A stretch of 64,000 bases of DNA from Pleomorphomonas sp. (GCA_029976075.1 JARKNW010000057.1:124001-188000), one strand, 5' to 3'; positions 8,612 through 17,709 are shown, counted from the first letter of the stretch. Notes: generated by a model not told the origin, from the letters alone. A program made the numbers and translations.

Positions 8612-9550
8612 CTATTGTACGGGGGGCGTCGGCATCGCAGGCGTTCTGTGTCTGACACGCTCACGATGGGCCGAATAAAGGCCCGAGCCAGCGATCAGCG
8701 CCGACCCAATCAAAGTATAATAGCTCGGAAGCTCACCGAAGAACAGGTAGGAGAGCACCCCGGCCGAGACCAACTGCACGTAGGTGATGGGCGCCAATAG
8801 CGACAAAGGCGCCAGCTTCAGTCCCGAGATGAAAAGCATGTGGGCTAGCGTAAAACTCAGCGAGCCTCCGATGCCGTAGGCAAGTTCACGGCCAGTTGGG
8901 ATGTGGAACACAGGTAATACGAGCAATGTAGAAACGCTGAGGCCGACGATACCCGTCCACATGAAGGTAACTTCTGTGGGTTCGTGCTTCATCATGCGAG
9001 TAAAGAGAGCGCCCAGGGCCCATGCCGTCGCGGAACCGAGCGGTAGGAGGGCGGCAAGCTGAAAACTGTCCGTGCCAGGACGAACGATCAGCAGGACTCC
9101 GGCAAACCCTACTGCCGCTGCCAACCAGCGTCGTATCCCAACCACTTCGCCGAGCACAAAGACAGAAAGTACCATCACGATGATGGGCGAGATGAAATGG
9201 ATGGCTGTGTTGGAGGGAACATCCAGGTAGGCGAGCCCCAGAATGAAAAAACTGGTTGAAGCGACAGCCGCCAGTCCACGTCCGATCTGCAGTCGGTAGC
9301 TGGCTGGACGAAAAGCCTCGAGTCCCTTGGAGGACAGCGCCCAGGGCACCGCCACGATAAAGAAGACGAAGTAGCGAAACCAAGTAGCAAGCTGAGCAGG
9401 CGCAGTTTGCTTCATCAACTTGGCGCCCACGTCGCCGCCGGCAAAGAAGACGGTCGAGCCAACGACCAGCAGTATGGCAAGCAGTGCCGTTTCCGATTTT
9501 CGGGACGATTGCGAAGGCGCCATCTCGGGCGCATCAGGAGGGGTCGGCAT
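8612..9550 (-). CDS. EamA/DMT-family transporter
   Basis: 312 residues with about ten hydrophobic helices in two EamA repeats, the classical drug/metabolite transporter fold at the inner membrane. Each repeat carries the expected features (GGDVGAKLMKQ in the first helix pair; the second repeat ends GSALIAGSGLYSAHRE). Direction is probably export of a small metabolite; the substrate cannot be inferred. The frame is open upstream, but ATG at 9550 has GGAG at a good distance. It is divergent from the IclR regulator at 9817, which may control it. Confidence 0.88.
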   Translation of the reverse strand: MPTPPDAPEMAPSQSSRKSETALLAILLVVGSTVFFAGGDVGAKLMKQTAPAQLATWFRYFVFFIVAVPWALSSKGLEAFRPASYRLQIGRGLAAVASTSFFILGLAYLDVPSNTAIHFISPIIVMVLSVFVLGEVVGIRRWLAAAVGFAGVLLIVRPGTDSFQLAALLPLGSATAWALGALFTRMMKHEPTEVTFMWTGIVGLSVSTLLVLPVFHIPTGRELAYGIGGSLSFTLAHMLFISGLKLAPLSLLAPITYVQLVSAGVLSYLFFGELPSYYTLIGSALIAGSGLYSAHRERVRHRTPAMPTPPVQ

Positions 9551-9816
9551 GCACAGCTCCGGGGGACCGGCTTCACATAACCGGCCAGACCGCTCGCAGA
9601 AAGGAAAAAGATAAGCCAGCCGGATCATAATGATCTTCTGGACGCGTCGGGTTGTGCAAGGAGTCGTTCAAGCGCGCAAGCAAATTTCCGGTGAGGTCCG
9701 AATATTGTTCCATGATGGATGCGATTTTTTGTACATATCCACGTGTCGCCACGGATGGCCCGGTTTCCTGCACGTCGTACAGGTTGTCACCGATGACAAT
9801 TCGATGAGGGCGGGCA

Positions 9817-10608
9817 ATGGTCCGTGAAGAAGTCAATGAGGCAGCCGCTTCGCGCCGCGCGGTTGCGGTTCCGTCGCTGCGCAAGGCCATCCTGATTCTG
9901 GATCTGATCGGACGTCGCGGCAGGCTGCCCTTTTCAGCTATCCAGAAGACCCTCGATCTTCCGAAAAGCACGACACATCAGCTGCTTAAGGCATTGATTG
10001 ATGTAAGTGCGCTGCAGCTCCAGTCCGATGGCGGATTCTCGCTGGGGCCGAAGCTTTGCGAACTCGGCGTTCTCGCCTCAAGACAACGAAACCTCGACAG
10101 CCTCTCTCTCAAGCATCTCGAATCGCTGGCTGGCCGCTCAGGACTGTCCTGTGAGATCGCGACTTTTGAAGGACGGGAAGCCGTGGTCCTCGCCAGTGCC
10201 AGTCCTCACGGTGGCGCCCGTCGGACAGGAAATGAGGGGAGGCGTTGGCCGCTCAATCAGGTTGCTACCGGCAAGGCGCTGTTGGCTTTCCTCGATGAGG
10301 CAGACCGGAATCGGCTATTCGCCGATCTCGAATGGACGAAGGCGACGCCTCGGTCCATTGCATCGCCGGACGCCATGCGGCGCGAACTGGATGTTGTCCG
10401 TCAGCGGGGGTGGGCGCTCGACGACCGTGAAGCGCTTGAGGATACGTCCTGCATCGCGGCTCCAGTGTTCGACTGCCGAAACCGGGTGGTGGCTGCTGTT
10501 GCAAGCATCGGTCAGTCAAGTCAGATGACGCCGGATCGATATGAAGCCTTGTCGGAGATGGTTCGCGGCGCGGCAAACGCGGTCACACAGGAGGTCCGGG
10601 AAACTTAA
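9817..10608 (+). CDS. IclR-family transcriptional regulator
   Basis: 263 residues. An N-terminal winged helix-turn-helix (about residues 18-75; LPFSAIQKTLDLPKSTTHQLLKAL) precedes the IclR effector domain, with the typical NQVATGKALLAFLDE and DDREALEDTSCIAAPVFD segments. IclR proteins control catabolic or transport operons in response to small carboxylates or aromatics. It is divergent from the EamA transporter with a 266-base spacer, so the transporter is the likely target. Confidence 0.92.
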   Translation: MVREEVNEAAASRRAVAVPSLRKAILILDLIGRRGRLPFSAIQKTLDLPKSTTHQLLKALIDVSALQLQSDGGFSLGPKLCELGVLASRQRNLDSLSLKHLESLAGRSGLSCEIATFEGREAVVLASASPHGGARRTGNEGRRWPLNQVATGKALLAFLDEADRNRLFADLEWTKATPRSIASPDAMRRELDVVRQRGWALDDREALEDTSCIAAPVFDCRNRVVAAVASIGQSSQMTPDRYEALSEMVRGAANAVTQEVRET

Positions 10609-10609
10609 G

Positions 10610-11044
10610 TCAGCCGCGCTCGGCTATCCGAGCACGCACCCAGGCGTGGATCTCGCTGTCGACAAATGCAATTCGGCTTTCGCCCAGCCGAACGGGTTTT
10701 GGAAAAGTGCCGGCCGCCATCATCCGCTTGATGGACGATACGGACAGCGTAGTCATTGCCGAAGCCTGCTTCATGGACAAAAGCGTCGGGGCAACGCTTG
10801 GCGCGCCTTTCGCCTTTCGATTGGCAATGAACGACGGTTCGGGCTCCGATTGCATCGTGGCGAAGGCGGCCTCGGTGGTCGCCTGCAAGGCATGCACAGG
10901 ATTGCCGGTATCTGCTGGGCGCGGAGGTTCGGGTTTGCGAAGAACGGACGTCAGGCGTTCGAGCTTGTCGAGCGCGTTCTTCAGTCCTGGATTGTCATCG
11001 AACGGAACGACTCCGCCGGCGATCTGACCCATGATTCTATCCAA
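10610..11044 (-). CDS. AlpA-like helix-turn-helix protein with N-terminal extension
   Basis: 144 residues. The C-terminal 57 residues (SMKQASAMTTLSVSSIKRMM ... PVRLGESRIAFVDSEIHAWV) match the AlpA/excisionase-like MerR-type winged helix of phage regulatory proteins. The first 85 residues are hydrophilic, Pro/Ala-rich and unrecognised. AlpA proteins normally are about 60-70 residues and activate prophage excision; no integrase or phage gene is nearby. It may be a domesticated phage regulator. ATG at 11032 is an alternative start. It converges with the IclR gene, the stops being one base apart. Confidence 0.7.
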   Translation of the reverse strand: MDRIMGQIAGGVVPFDDNPGLKNALDKLERLTSVLRKPEPPRPADTGNPVHALQATTEAAFATMQSEPEPSFIANRKAKGAPSVAPTLLSMKQASAMTTLSVSSIKRMMAAGTFPKPVRLGESRIAFVDSEIHAWVRARIAERG

Positions 11045-11173
11045 GCCCCAGTGTCGGAAATAACGACCTGCGCCGTTTATCTCAGCCTTACCAGTAGTAT
11101 AAACCGGCAGTGGTTCACAGGACGTTGCTAACCGGCAAAGCTTTCGTCGCTTCCTTCTCGCACCTTCCCCGCA

Positions 11174-12130
11174 TCAGCGAACAAAGTACGAAGCGAGGTT
11201 CGCCCGAACTCGCTCGAAAGGCGTCGTCCCGGAGAGATCTGGCGTGAAAGCCTTGCCAGTGATCGCCTCGAAAGCGCTGATGTAGACCTTCGACGTCTCA
11301 CTGATCAGGCTTGCCGGAATCTCGGGAATGGGATCCTTGTAGGGATCGCAACGTTCTCCAACCCAGGCACGAATGAAATCCTTGTCGAAGCTCGTGGGGC
11401 GGCGGCCGGCGGCAAAATCGTCCGCATAGCGCGCGGCAATCCAGTAGCGGCTCGAGTCGGGTGTGTGTATCTCGTCGGCCAGCACGATCTTTCCTTCGGC
11501 ATCGAGGCCGAACTCGTACTTGGTGTCAGCGAGAATAAGGCCATGCTGCGCGGCGATCTCGGCCCCCCGAGCATAGAGCTTCAGAGCGTAGTCCGACACC
11601 GTTTCCCACTGTTCCGTCGTCAGCAGCTTCTTGGCGAGAATTTCCTCGCCGCTCAGTGGCTCATCATGACCACCATCGAAAGCCTTGCTGGTCGGCGTGA
11701 GGATGGGGGAGGGAAGCTTCTCGTTGTCTCGGAGACCGTCGGGCAACATCAGGCCATACATGCTCCGCTCACCGGCCCGGTATTTGGTCAATACGGACGT
11801 GCTGGTCGTCCCTGCCAGGTAACCGCGAACGATCACTTCGACGGGCAGAATGTCGAGCCGGCGACCGACAACCACATTGGGGTCCGGGTAGGCGATGACG
11901 TGGTTGGGACAGAGGTCTTTCGTCGCATCGAACCAGAAGCGCGCCGTCTGGTTCAGCACCTGTCCCTTGAAGGGAATCGCCGCCAGTACCCGGTCGAAGG
12001 CACTGATGCGGTCCGTCGCGATGATGATGCGAGTGCCGTCGGGCAGGTCGTAGTTCTCGCGTACCTTACCTTTATAGTAATTGGGAAGCTCTGGAATGAA
12101 GGCTTCGGAGAGAACGCGGTCGAGGGCCAT
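11174..12130 (-). CDS. purC: Phosphoribosylaminoimidazole-succinocarboxamide synthase (SAICAR synthetase)
   Basis: 318 residues. It condenses CAIR with L-aspartate using ATP in de novo purine synthesis. SAICAR signatures are evident: [31 protein letters not shown] at the N-terminus, [17 protein letters not shown] and the [25 protein letters not shown] motifs. The length corresponds to the longer eukaryote/alphaproteobacterial form rather than the 240-residue E. coli one. ATG at 12130 is preceded by GGAGG; a TTG just before it is less likely. It stands apart from other pur genes. Confidence 0.97.
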   Translation of the reverse strand: MALDRVLSEAFIPELPNYYKGKVRENYDLPDGTRIIIATDRISAFDRVLAAIPFKGQVLNQTARFWFDATKDLCPNHVIAYPDPNVVVGRRLDILPVEVIVRGYLAGTTSTSVLTKYRAGERSMYGLMLPDGLRDNEKLPSPILTPTSKAFDGGHDEPLSGEEILAKKLLTTEQWETVSDYALKLYARGAEIAAQHGLILADTKYEFGLDAEGKIVLADEIHTPDSSRYWIAARYADDFAAGRRPTSFDKDFIRAWVGERCDPYKDPIPEIPASLISETSKVYISAFEAITGKAFTPDLSGTTPFERVRANLASYFVR

Positions 12131-12286
12131 CAATGCCTCCTTGACGGATTGGGCCGCCGCACGGCCGCCTGATGGCCGCTCAATAGAACATCGCGGGCAA
12201 AACTTTAAGCCGAACTTGCAAGCTCATGCCGACCAGACATAGTTTGATTCGATTCATCCCTGAAGTTGGACGTGAGGAGAGAGGAC

Positions 12287-12838
12287 GTGAACCGCATCCG
12301 CGTTGCCGTCGATATGGACGAGGTCATCGCCGATACCTATGGCGCCATGTTGAACTGGCTGATCGACCATCATGGAGCGCAATGGAGTGCCGAGGCGCTG
12401 TCCGGCCATCAGCTCTTCGATGTCATCGACGCCGATGTCGCTGGCGCACTGCGGACCGCCATGCATGATGGAGCATTCTTCGCCGACCTCAAGGTGATCG
12501 ATGGCAGCCAGGAAGCGCTTTCTACACTGGCAGCTCGCTGCGACTTGTTCGTCACTTCGGCCGCCATGGAGTTTCCAAGTTCACTTGGCCCGAAGTTCCT
12601 TTGGCTGCGGCGGCATTTCCCGTTCATCGATCCGCTCAACATCGTCTTCTGCGGCGACAAGAGCGTTATAGCCACCGACTGCCTGATCGATGACAATGCC
12701 CGACATTTTGCCCGGTTCGGCGGGCAGGGTATCCTCTTCTCGTCCCCACACAACGTGCAAGTCACTGGGTATCCGCGCATCGATCATTGGAACGAAGCGC
12801 TCGCCATCCTCAGCGATACCTTTCCCGGAGCCCTATGA
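12287..12838 (+). CDS. 5'(3')-deoxyribonucleotidase-like HAD phosphatase (NT5C type)
   Basis: 183 residues. The HAD motif I is VDMDEVIADTY near the N-terminus, with both Asp residues, motif II is the Thr/Ser in LFVTSAAMEF, and motif III is the GDKSVIATDCLIDDNARHF region. This arrangement matches the NT5C family, which removes phosphate from deoxyribonucleoside monophosphates. GTG at 12287 is chosen because GAGGAGAGAGG stands directly in front; TTG at 12266 is an upstream alternative. It is divergent from purC, so a nucleotide-pool role is consistent. Confidence 0.85.
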   Translation: MNRIRVAVDMDEVIADTYGAMLNWLIDHHGAQWSAEALSGHQLFDVIDADVAGALRTAMHDGAFFADLKVIDGSQEALSTLAARCDLFVTSAAMEFPSSLGPKFLWLRRHFPFIDPLNIVFCGDKSVIATDCLIDDNARHFARFGGQGILFSSPHNVQVTGYPRIDHWNEALAILSDTFPGAL

Positions 12839-12851
12839 GTAACTCCCAACA

Positions 12852-13445
12852 TCATTGCTTGGTCGACGCTCCATAAAGCCCGCCTTCGGCTTGCCAGGCG
12901 GATATGGCCTTGTTCGGGACCAGCAGTTGGATGACGTTCAGCGTGAGATTGTCGCGGATCATCAGCCCTGTGAAAAGCTCGGCAGCCAGCGCGAGTGCGA
13001 TACTGGCTCGGACAGGCAGGCGCGCGGCCAAGCCGAAGCCGACCAGCATCGCGAAGGTGTCACTCAGCGAGTTGAGGATGCTGTCGCCGGAATAGCCTTG
13101 CGCCAGCGATTGCTCGCGATATCGCTCGATGATCGCAGGAGAGTTTTCGATCAGCTCCCACGCGACCTCGATACCAAGGGCAAGCGCCGCACCGAGCAGC
13201 GGTGACCAGCGCCCGCGAAAAATCAATCGGCCCAAAGCAAAGAACAGCATGCCATGGATGACGTGCGAGGGAGTGTACCAGTCGGTCAGCTGCTGCGAGT
13301 TTTCCGGGCTGAGCACAGCGCCGACCCAAAGCCGCACAGTCCCGCAAGTGCAGATCGGTGGCTGTCCCATGGCGTAGAGAACGGTGGCCTGTAGAGCCAA
13401 GGCGAATATGCCGACCAAGATGAGGGGTCTGAACGTCTGTCCCAT
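12852..13445 (-). CDS. DUF2585 (UPF0314) membrane protein
   Basis: 197 residues with four or five transmembrane segments. Motifs typical of this alphaproteobacterial family are present: the PPICTCGTVRLWVG loop, DWYTPSHVIHG, EVAWELIENSP and YSGDSILNSLSDT. Location is the inner membrane; function unknown. GGAGA fits the ATG at 13445, six bases away, better than the one at 13451. It converges with the deoxyribonucleotidase gene. Confidence 0.9.
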   Translation of the reverse strand: MGQTFRPLILVGIFALALQATVLYAMGQPPICTCGTVRLWVGAVLSPENSQQLTDWYTPSHVIHGMLFFALGRLIFRGRWSPLLGAALALGIEVAWELIENSPAIIERYREQSLAQGYSGDSILNSLSDTFAMLVGFGLAARLPVRASIALALAAELFTGLMIRDNLTLNVIQLLVPNKAISAWQAEGGLYGASTKQ

Positions 13446-13537
13446 ATGCATTCTCCGATCCTGCCGTTCTTTCTTGCTTATCTTAGAGAACTGGAATAAT
13501 CTATTGAAATTATTTGATTTTTACAGACGAGGCCCTG

Positions 13538-14074
13538 GTGATCGACCGAAAGGTGTTCATCCGCTCAATGTTCGTTGATGATGCCGTCGACTTCAACCGA
13601 CTGGTTGGTGTCGTCGCGCGAGAGCATAGATACCTGCGCTTTCTCGACGCGCCACCGATGGACAAAACCATTGATTTCCTGCGCGAAAGCCTTGCCGCTG
13701 GCAACCCGCACTTGGCCGCGATCGCTGACGGCGAGCTTGTCGGCTGGTGCGATGTCTGTCGCCACTCATTTGAGATCGAGGCACATGTCGGCACTTTGGG
13801 TATCGGCGTGCTACCGGAGTGGCGCGGCCAAGGCGTTGGCAAAGCCTTGCTCGACACCACCATTCGCGCCGCCGAACGTCTGGACTTTACCCGGATCGAG
13901 CTCACGGCATTCTCCGACAACCGTCGAGCCATAGCGCTTTACGAGACGCGGGGCTTCGTGCACGAAGGCTTGATGCGGGCGGCAACGCGTTTTGCAGATG
14001 GATATCGTGACATGGTGCTGATGGCGCGTCTTAGCCCAAGTCAGACGACTTCCGATGAGCGCCCAACGGTTTGA
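13538..14074 (+). CDS. GNAT-family N-acetyltransferase
   Basis: About 178 residues. The acetyl-CoA motif A is LGIGVLPEWRGQGVGKALLD, followed by the ELTAFSDNRRAIALYETRGF motif B. These support an N-acetyltransferase acting on an amine, protein N-terminus or antibiotic, the substrate being unknowable here. GTG at 13538 has GAGG in front; a TTG at 13514 is an alternative start. It is a single gene, divergent from DUF2585. Confidence 0.85.
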   Translation: MIDRKVFIRSMFVDDAVDFNRLVGVVAREHRYLRFLDAPPMDKTIDFLRESLAAGNPHLAAIADGELVGWCDVCRHSFEIEAHVGTLGIGVLPEWRGQGVGKALLDTTIRAAERLDFTRIELTAFSDNRRAIALYETRGFVHEGLMRAATRFADGYRDMVLMARLSPSQTTSDERPTV

Positions 14075-14157
14075 ACGGGCCGAGCAAGCGCGACTTGGCG
14101 ATAGAGATTAGTTCCATAATATCTATTATGCGAATGACGCATTTGGACTGATGGGAC

Positions 14158-14532
14158 TCAATGCCCCGTCGTATCGTCCACCACTCCCGGCACATCCTTA
14201 AGCCGATGATAGACCGGCAAGCCTCGATCCTTGGCCAGGCGCACGTCGTTGTCGGCTCCCTTTGACTCTCCGGGAAGCCGCAGCACAGCATCACAACACT
14301 CCAGCAGCCGATCGGCCGTCGGATAGAAGATCTGGTCATAGAGTTCGTCGCCGAGCCTCGTGCCGCCTGCAGACCGCCAGACAGGAAGAGCGACCCATTC
14401 TCCGATCATCGGAACATGACCGGCCTTGAAGAGCGGCCAGGACATCTCCTCCAGACGGCGCAGATTGGCGGCCATCTTTGCCGGATCATCGCCCGTTCCT
14501 GATCGGTAAGGGCCGGCGATCAAAATCAGCAT
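14158..14532 (-). CDS. DUF4406 / nucleoside 2-deoxyribosyltransferase-like protein
   Basis: 124 residues. It begins MLILIAGPYRSGTGDDP, a Rossmann-like phosphate loop as in the 2-deoxyribosyltransferase superfamily (DUF4406), and continues with GEWVALPVWR and LECCDAVLRLPGESKGAD, where the Glu would correspond to the catalytic residue of that fold. It likely acts on a nucleoside or nucleotide. Its ATG overlaps the TGA of the upstream nudK-like gene (ATGCTGA), so the two are translationally coupled. Confidence 0.75.
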   Translation of the reverse strand: MLILIAGPYRSGTGDDPAKMAANLRRLEEMSWPLFKAGHVPMIGEWVALPVWRSAGGTRLGDELYDQIFYPTADRLLECCDAVLRLPGESKGADNDVRLAKDRGLPVYHRLKDVPGVVDDTTGH

Positions 14533-15140
14533 GTGAGGTATTCCTCGTTCCGCCATGAACTCCGGAAAAGATTGAGAGCGGCATATTGCAAGAGCATGAT
14601 CGTCTTTCCGTCGCGGATGGCGCCCGATCCGACCATCGAGAGCGCCTCATCGATGCCAATTTCCAGGACGCCAATGTCTTCGCCCTCCGCTTCGTTTCCC
14701 CCGCCGGCAGAGGCCCTGTCGTCTGGCTGATACTCACCGACGAAGAAGTGCAGCCGCTCGGTGACCGAACCGGGGCTCATGAAGGCGTCGAAGATCTGGC
14801 GGACCTGGCCAACGCGGAAACCGGTTTCCTCTTCCGTCTCGGCCCTGATGCGAGCCTCGGGTTCGGCATTGTCGAGAAGCCCTGCCGGAGCTTCGATCAG
14901 CAGATCGTCGTGGCCATTGACAAATGCCGGATAGCGAAACTGGCGAGTAAGTATCACGGTACGGCGCTGCGGATCGTAAAGCAGGATTACCGCACCATTT
15001 CCCCGATCATACGTCTCGCGCGATTGGCGCTGCCAGGTCCCGTCACTGCGCAGGAAGGAGAAGGTCGTTTTCTTCAGGACGTACCAGTCATCGGAGAGGA
15101 CGGCGACATCTTCCACACGAACGCGATGGGCTATGCTCAT
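14526..15140 (-). CDS. nudK: NUDIX hydrolase, NudK-like (GDP-mannose pyrophosphatase)
   Basis: 204 residues. The NUDIX box is GLLDNAEPEARIRAETEEE followed by TGF, with the same spacing as E. coli NudK. The preceding TVILTRQFRYPAF and the later GSVTERLHFFVGEY also fit the NudK/ADP-sugar group. Predicted reaction: Mg-dependent cleavage of a nucleotide-sugar pyrophosphate such as GDP-mannose or ADP-ribose. GAGG precedes the ATG. It is divergent from a DeoR regulator with three exact copies of TCGTGCA in between, and is coupled to the DUF4406 gene downstream. Confidence 0.88.
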   Translation of the reverse strand: MSIAHRVRVEDVAVLSDDWYVLKKTTFSFLRSDGTWQRQSRETYDRGNGAVILLYDPQRRTVILTRQFRYPAFVNGHDDLLIEAPAGLLDNAEPEARIRAETEEETGFRVGQVRQIFDAFMSPGSVTERLHFFVGEYQPDDRASAGGGNEAEGEDIGVLEIGIDEALSMVGSGAIRDGKTIMLLQYAALNLFRSSWRNEEYLTC

Positions 15141-15190
15141 CTTATGGTCCTCAACACGGGTCTAATCATCAGCCTCTGGATATCCAGATA

Positions 15191-15230
15191 GTTTCGTGCA
15201 ATATCGTGCATAGTCAAGCGATTTCGTGCA
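15191..15230. promoter_or_regulatory. Tandem 10-bp repeats, candidate DeoR-type operator
   Basis: TCGTGCA occurs at 15194-15200, 15204-15210 and 15224-15230, exactly 10 and 20 bases apart, with a degenerate copy (TCAAGCG) in the empty slot at 15214. The repeats lie in the divergent spacer between nudK and the DeoR gene, ending 12 bases before the regulator's start. Direct repeats on one helix face are a usual DeoR-family operator form. Confidence 0.6.
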
Positions 15231-15242
15231 GAAGAGGATCAT

Positions 15243-15998
15243 ATGCTCACGTCGGAACGCAAAGCTCTGATTCAAAAGGTTTTAAAGAGGGATGGCCGTC
15301 TTGTTGCCCGGGATTTCAGCCAAGAGCTAGGCGTGTCGGAGGATACAGTTCGCCGAGATTTGCGTGAACTTGCCGGTGAGGGCTTGCTGCAGCGCGTGCA
15401 TGGCGGAGCCCTCCCCGCGTCTCCCGCCGTTGCGGATTTCGGCTCTCGCGAGCAGGTCGGCTCGCCGGCCAAAGCCAAGCTTGGGCAGGCGGCTGCACGC
15501 ATGATCCAGCCAGGTCAGGTCGTCTTTCTCGACGGGGGAACGACCAACGTGCAGTTGGCGCGGCAGCTTCCAACCGACCTCAGGGCGGTAATCGTAACCC
15601 ACAGTCCAAGCATCGCGGTGGAACTCGCCCGGCATCCCTCCGTGGAGGTCGAGTTGATAGGCGGGCGGCTTTTCAAGCATTCCATCGTCGCCGTGGGGGC
15701 GACATGTGCCGAGGCCATTTCGCGCATTCGCGCCGACGTCTTCTTTCTCGGCGCCACAGGTGTGCATCCGGAGACCGGCGTAACCACGGGCGATCGGGAA
15801 GAAGCGGCAATCAAGCGCCTGATTGCCAGTCATTCGGCGGAAACTATCATTCTGACGACCGAGGAGAAGCTGGGCGCCGCATCCCCCTACTCGATCATGC
15901 CCCTGACGGAGGTAAGCGCCCTGGTGACGGTGGCCGGCCTTCCCGAAGAAACGCTGCTTCCGATAAAATCCTCCGGCGTGGCCGTCGTTGAGGTTTGA
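15243..15998 (+). CDS. DeoR/GlpR-family transcriptional regulator
   Basis: 251 residues. The N-terminal DeoR helix-turn-helix spans about residues 6-57 (VSEDTVRRDLRELAGEGLLQRVHGGA, the family signature). The effector domain has the sugar-phosphate-isomerase-like fold with FLDGGTTNVQLARQL and FLGATGVHPETGVTTGDREEAAIKR. The ligand is probably a phosphorylated sugar. It is likely a repressor acting on the tandem repeats immediately upstream and thereby on itself and the nudK pair. Confidence 0.93.
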   Translation: MLTSERKALIQKVLKRDGRLVARDFSQELGVSEDTVRRDLRELAGEGLLQRVHGGALPASPAVADFGSREQVGSPAKAKLGQAAARMIQPGQVVFLDGGTTNVQLARQLPTDLRAVIVTHSPSIAVELARHPSVEVELIGGRLFKHSIVAVGATCAEAISRIRADVFFLGATGVHPETGVTTGDREEAAIKRLIASHSAETIILTTEEKLGAASPYSIMPLTEVSALVTVAGLPEETLLPIKSSGVAVVEV

Positions 15999-16037
15999 CA
16001 GCTCTGAACCGCGAAGAGATTTCGCCGCATGCGCGAG

Positions 16038-16844
16038 TCATTGTGTGGGAGACAAACGAGGCGCTCGTCGAAACCATTCGCTCTTTTGAAGCCGGCGCAA
16101 CGCCTGAAGGTCAATGGTGCCAAGGACGAGACCGGGACTTGCATCGCCAATGGCGACGATCCGGCCGAGCGGATCGACAAGAACCGAATGGCCGTCGTCC
16201 TTGGGAGCCGGGTAATTGGCGACTGCGATTGCCATCACGGTATCGAAAGCCTTGGCTCGGATGCCGCACAGCCGGACATCGCCAATGTCGGGATCGTCGT
16301 GGAGGCAGCAGCTATTGGGAACGAGGACAATCTCGGCACCCTGTCGAACCAAGTCATCCGCCACGTCGGAATACTCTCGGTCCATGCAGATCATGATGCC
16401 GACCGCGACCTCGCCGGCTGCTGTCATCATGCGAACCACAGCCGATCGATCGCCGGGGGCGCAGGCTTCCTCAGGTGTGCCAAAAAAGCAGATATGACGC
16501 TTGCGCTGATGCAGGATGATTTTTCCCGAGGCATCGATCAGAAGCGCCGTGTTGAACGGCTTTGGCACGCCGCTCTCGAGCAGCGTCGCCACAACGGCGA
16601 TACCGTGCCGACGGGCTGCCGACCTGAACTGATCGACCCAACATCCATCGAGCGGCTCTGCCGTATCCAACCAGGCGACACGAGCTAGTTCATCCGCAGG
16701 ATCGAAACTAGCATATCCGTTGGACATCATTTCCGGGAAGACGACGATGTCGGCGCCTTCACCGTGAGCACGACCGATGACGGCTTCAATGTCGGCGTCC
16801 GCCGCCATCTGCGCCAGCGCAATGCACAACGAAGCGTTGGTCAT
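16038..16844 (-). CDS. Carbon-nitrogen hydrolase (nitrilase superfamily)
   Basis: 268 residues. The catalytic Glu-Lys-Cys triad is readable: Glu 38 in VVFPEMM, Lys 115 in HQRKRHI and Cys 153 in IMICMDREYSD. This places it among aliphatic amidases, carbamoylases or omega-amidase-like enzymes that hydrolyse C-N bonds; the substrate is not deducible. A strong ribosome site (AAGGAGGGAAGGG) precedes the ATG. It lies 52 bases downstream of ygiD on the same strand and may be co-transcribed. Confidence 0.88.
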   Translation of the reverse strand: MTNASLCIALAQMAADADIEAVIGRAHGEGADIVVFPEMMSNGYASFDPADELARVAWLDTAEPLDGCWVDQFRSAARRHGIAVVATLLESGVPKPFNTALLIDASGKIILHQRKRHICFFGTPEEACAPGDRSAVVRMMTAAGEVAVGIMICMDREYSDVADDLVRQGAEIVLVPNSCCLHDDPDIGDVRLCGIRAKAFDTVMAIAVANYPAPKDDGHSVLVDPLGRIVAIGDASPGLVLGTIDLQALRRLQKSEWFRRAPRLSPTQ

Positions 16845-16896
16845 GCCCTTCCCTCCTTGAACTGACAGCGATCGTCAATCGTCGGAGGCGCTAGCG

Positions 16897-17709
16897 TCAA
16901 GCCAGCATGAAGGAGCGCATGGAGATCGAACCCAGATCGATGCCCTCGTTGAAGAAGCTGAGTTGATCCGCTTTGTCGGCGATTGCCAGGGGATAGAGGG
17001 CCGGAAAGAAGTGTTCGAGCGTCGGGTGTGACAGCTGTGCGATACGCCCGAGCTTCGCCGCCTCGATAACCGACCTGTAGTCGCCCTCGCCTATGGCGTC
17101 AGCCATGCGCGTGTCGAACTCCTCAGCCCAGTCGTAGGCTGCCCCGCCATCCCAGGCGATGGCCCGAAGGTTATGGACGAGATTGCCTGAACCAATGATC
17201 ATCACGCCGCGCTCGCGCAACGCTTTCAGCTCCGCAGCGAGTGCGAAGTGCTGTTCCGGCGAGCGGCTCAGATCGACGGAAAGCTGGAAAACCGGGATAT
17301 CGGCCTTCGGAAACATCTGGATCAGCACCGACCAAGCGCCATGATCGAGTCCCCAGCGTTCATCCGGCTCGATGTGATGGTTCTTCACGAGATCGATGGT
17401 CGCCTCCGCGTAACCGGGGGCTCCGGGTGCCGAGTAACGCTGTGCGAACAACTCTTCGGGGAACCCGCCGAAATCATGGATCGTGACGGGGAGTTCCTTG
17501 ACGTGGACCAGCGTAGTACCCCGCGTCATCCAGTGCGCGGATATGACAAGGATAGCCTTGGGCACGGGCAGGCGGGCACCGAGCTCACGCCAACCGCGGC
17601 TGTAGGGCGTGTCCTCGATGGCATTCATCGGACTGCCGTGACCAACGAACAGCGTTGGCATGCGGGGCGTTGTCGGGAGATCGGCAAAGCGACGACCAGT
17701 AACGGCCAT
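16897..17709 (-). CDS. ygiD: 4,5-DOPA-extradiol-dioxygenase-like protein (LigB/YgiD family)
   Basis: 270 residues. Metal-ligand motifs of the LigB superfamily are seen: LFVGHGSPMNAI near residue 20, ISAHWMTRGT near 57, and later His residues in GSGNLVHNLRAI and SHPTLEHFFPALY. E. coli YgiD is a zinc-binding member with DOPA dioxygenase activity in vitro; the physiological substrate is unknown. Met 17 is an alternative start. An inverted repeat lies about 145 bases upstream (17853-17875). Confidence 0.88.
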   Translation of the reverse strand: MAVTGRRFADLPTTPRMPTLFVGHGSPMNAIEDTPYSRGWRELGARLPVPKAILVISAHWMTRGTTLVHVKELPVTIHDFGGFPEELFAQRYSAPGAPGYAEATIDLVKNHHIEPDERWGLDHGAWSVLIQMFPKADIPVFQLSVDLSRSPEQHFALAAELKALRERGVMIIGSGNLVHNLRAIAWDGGAAYDWAEEFDTRMADAIGEGDYRSVIEAAKLGRIAQLSHPTLEHFFPALYPLAIADKADQLSFFNEGIDLGSISMRSFMLA

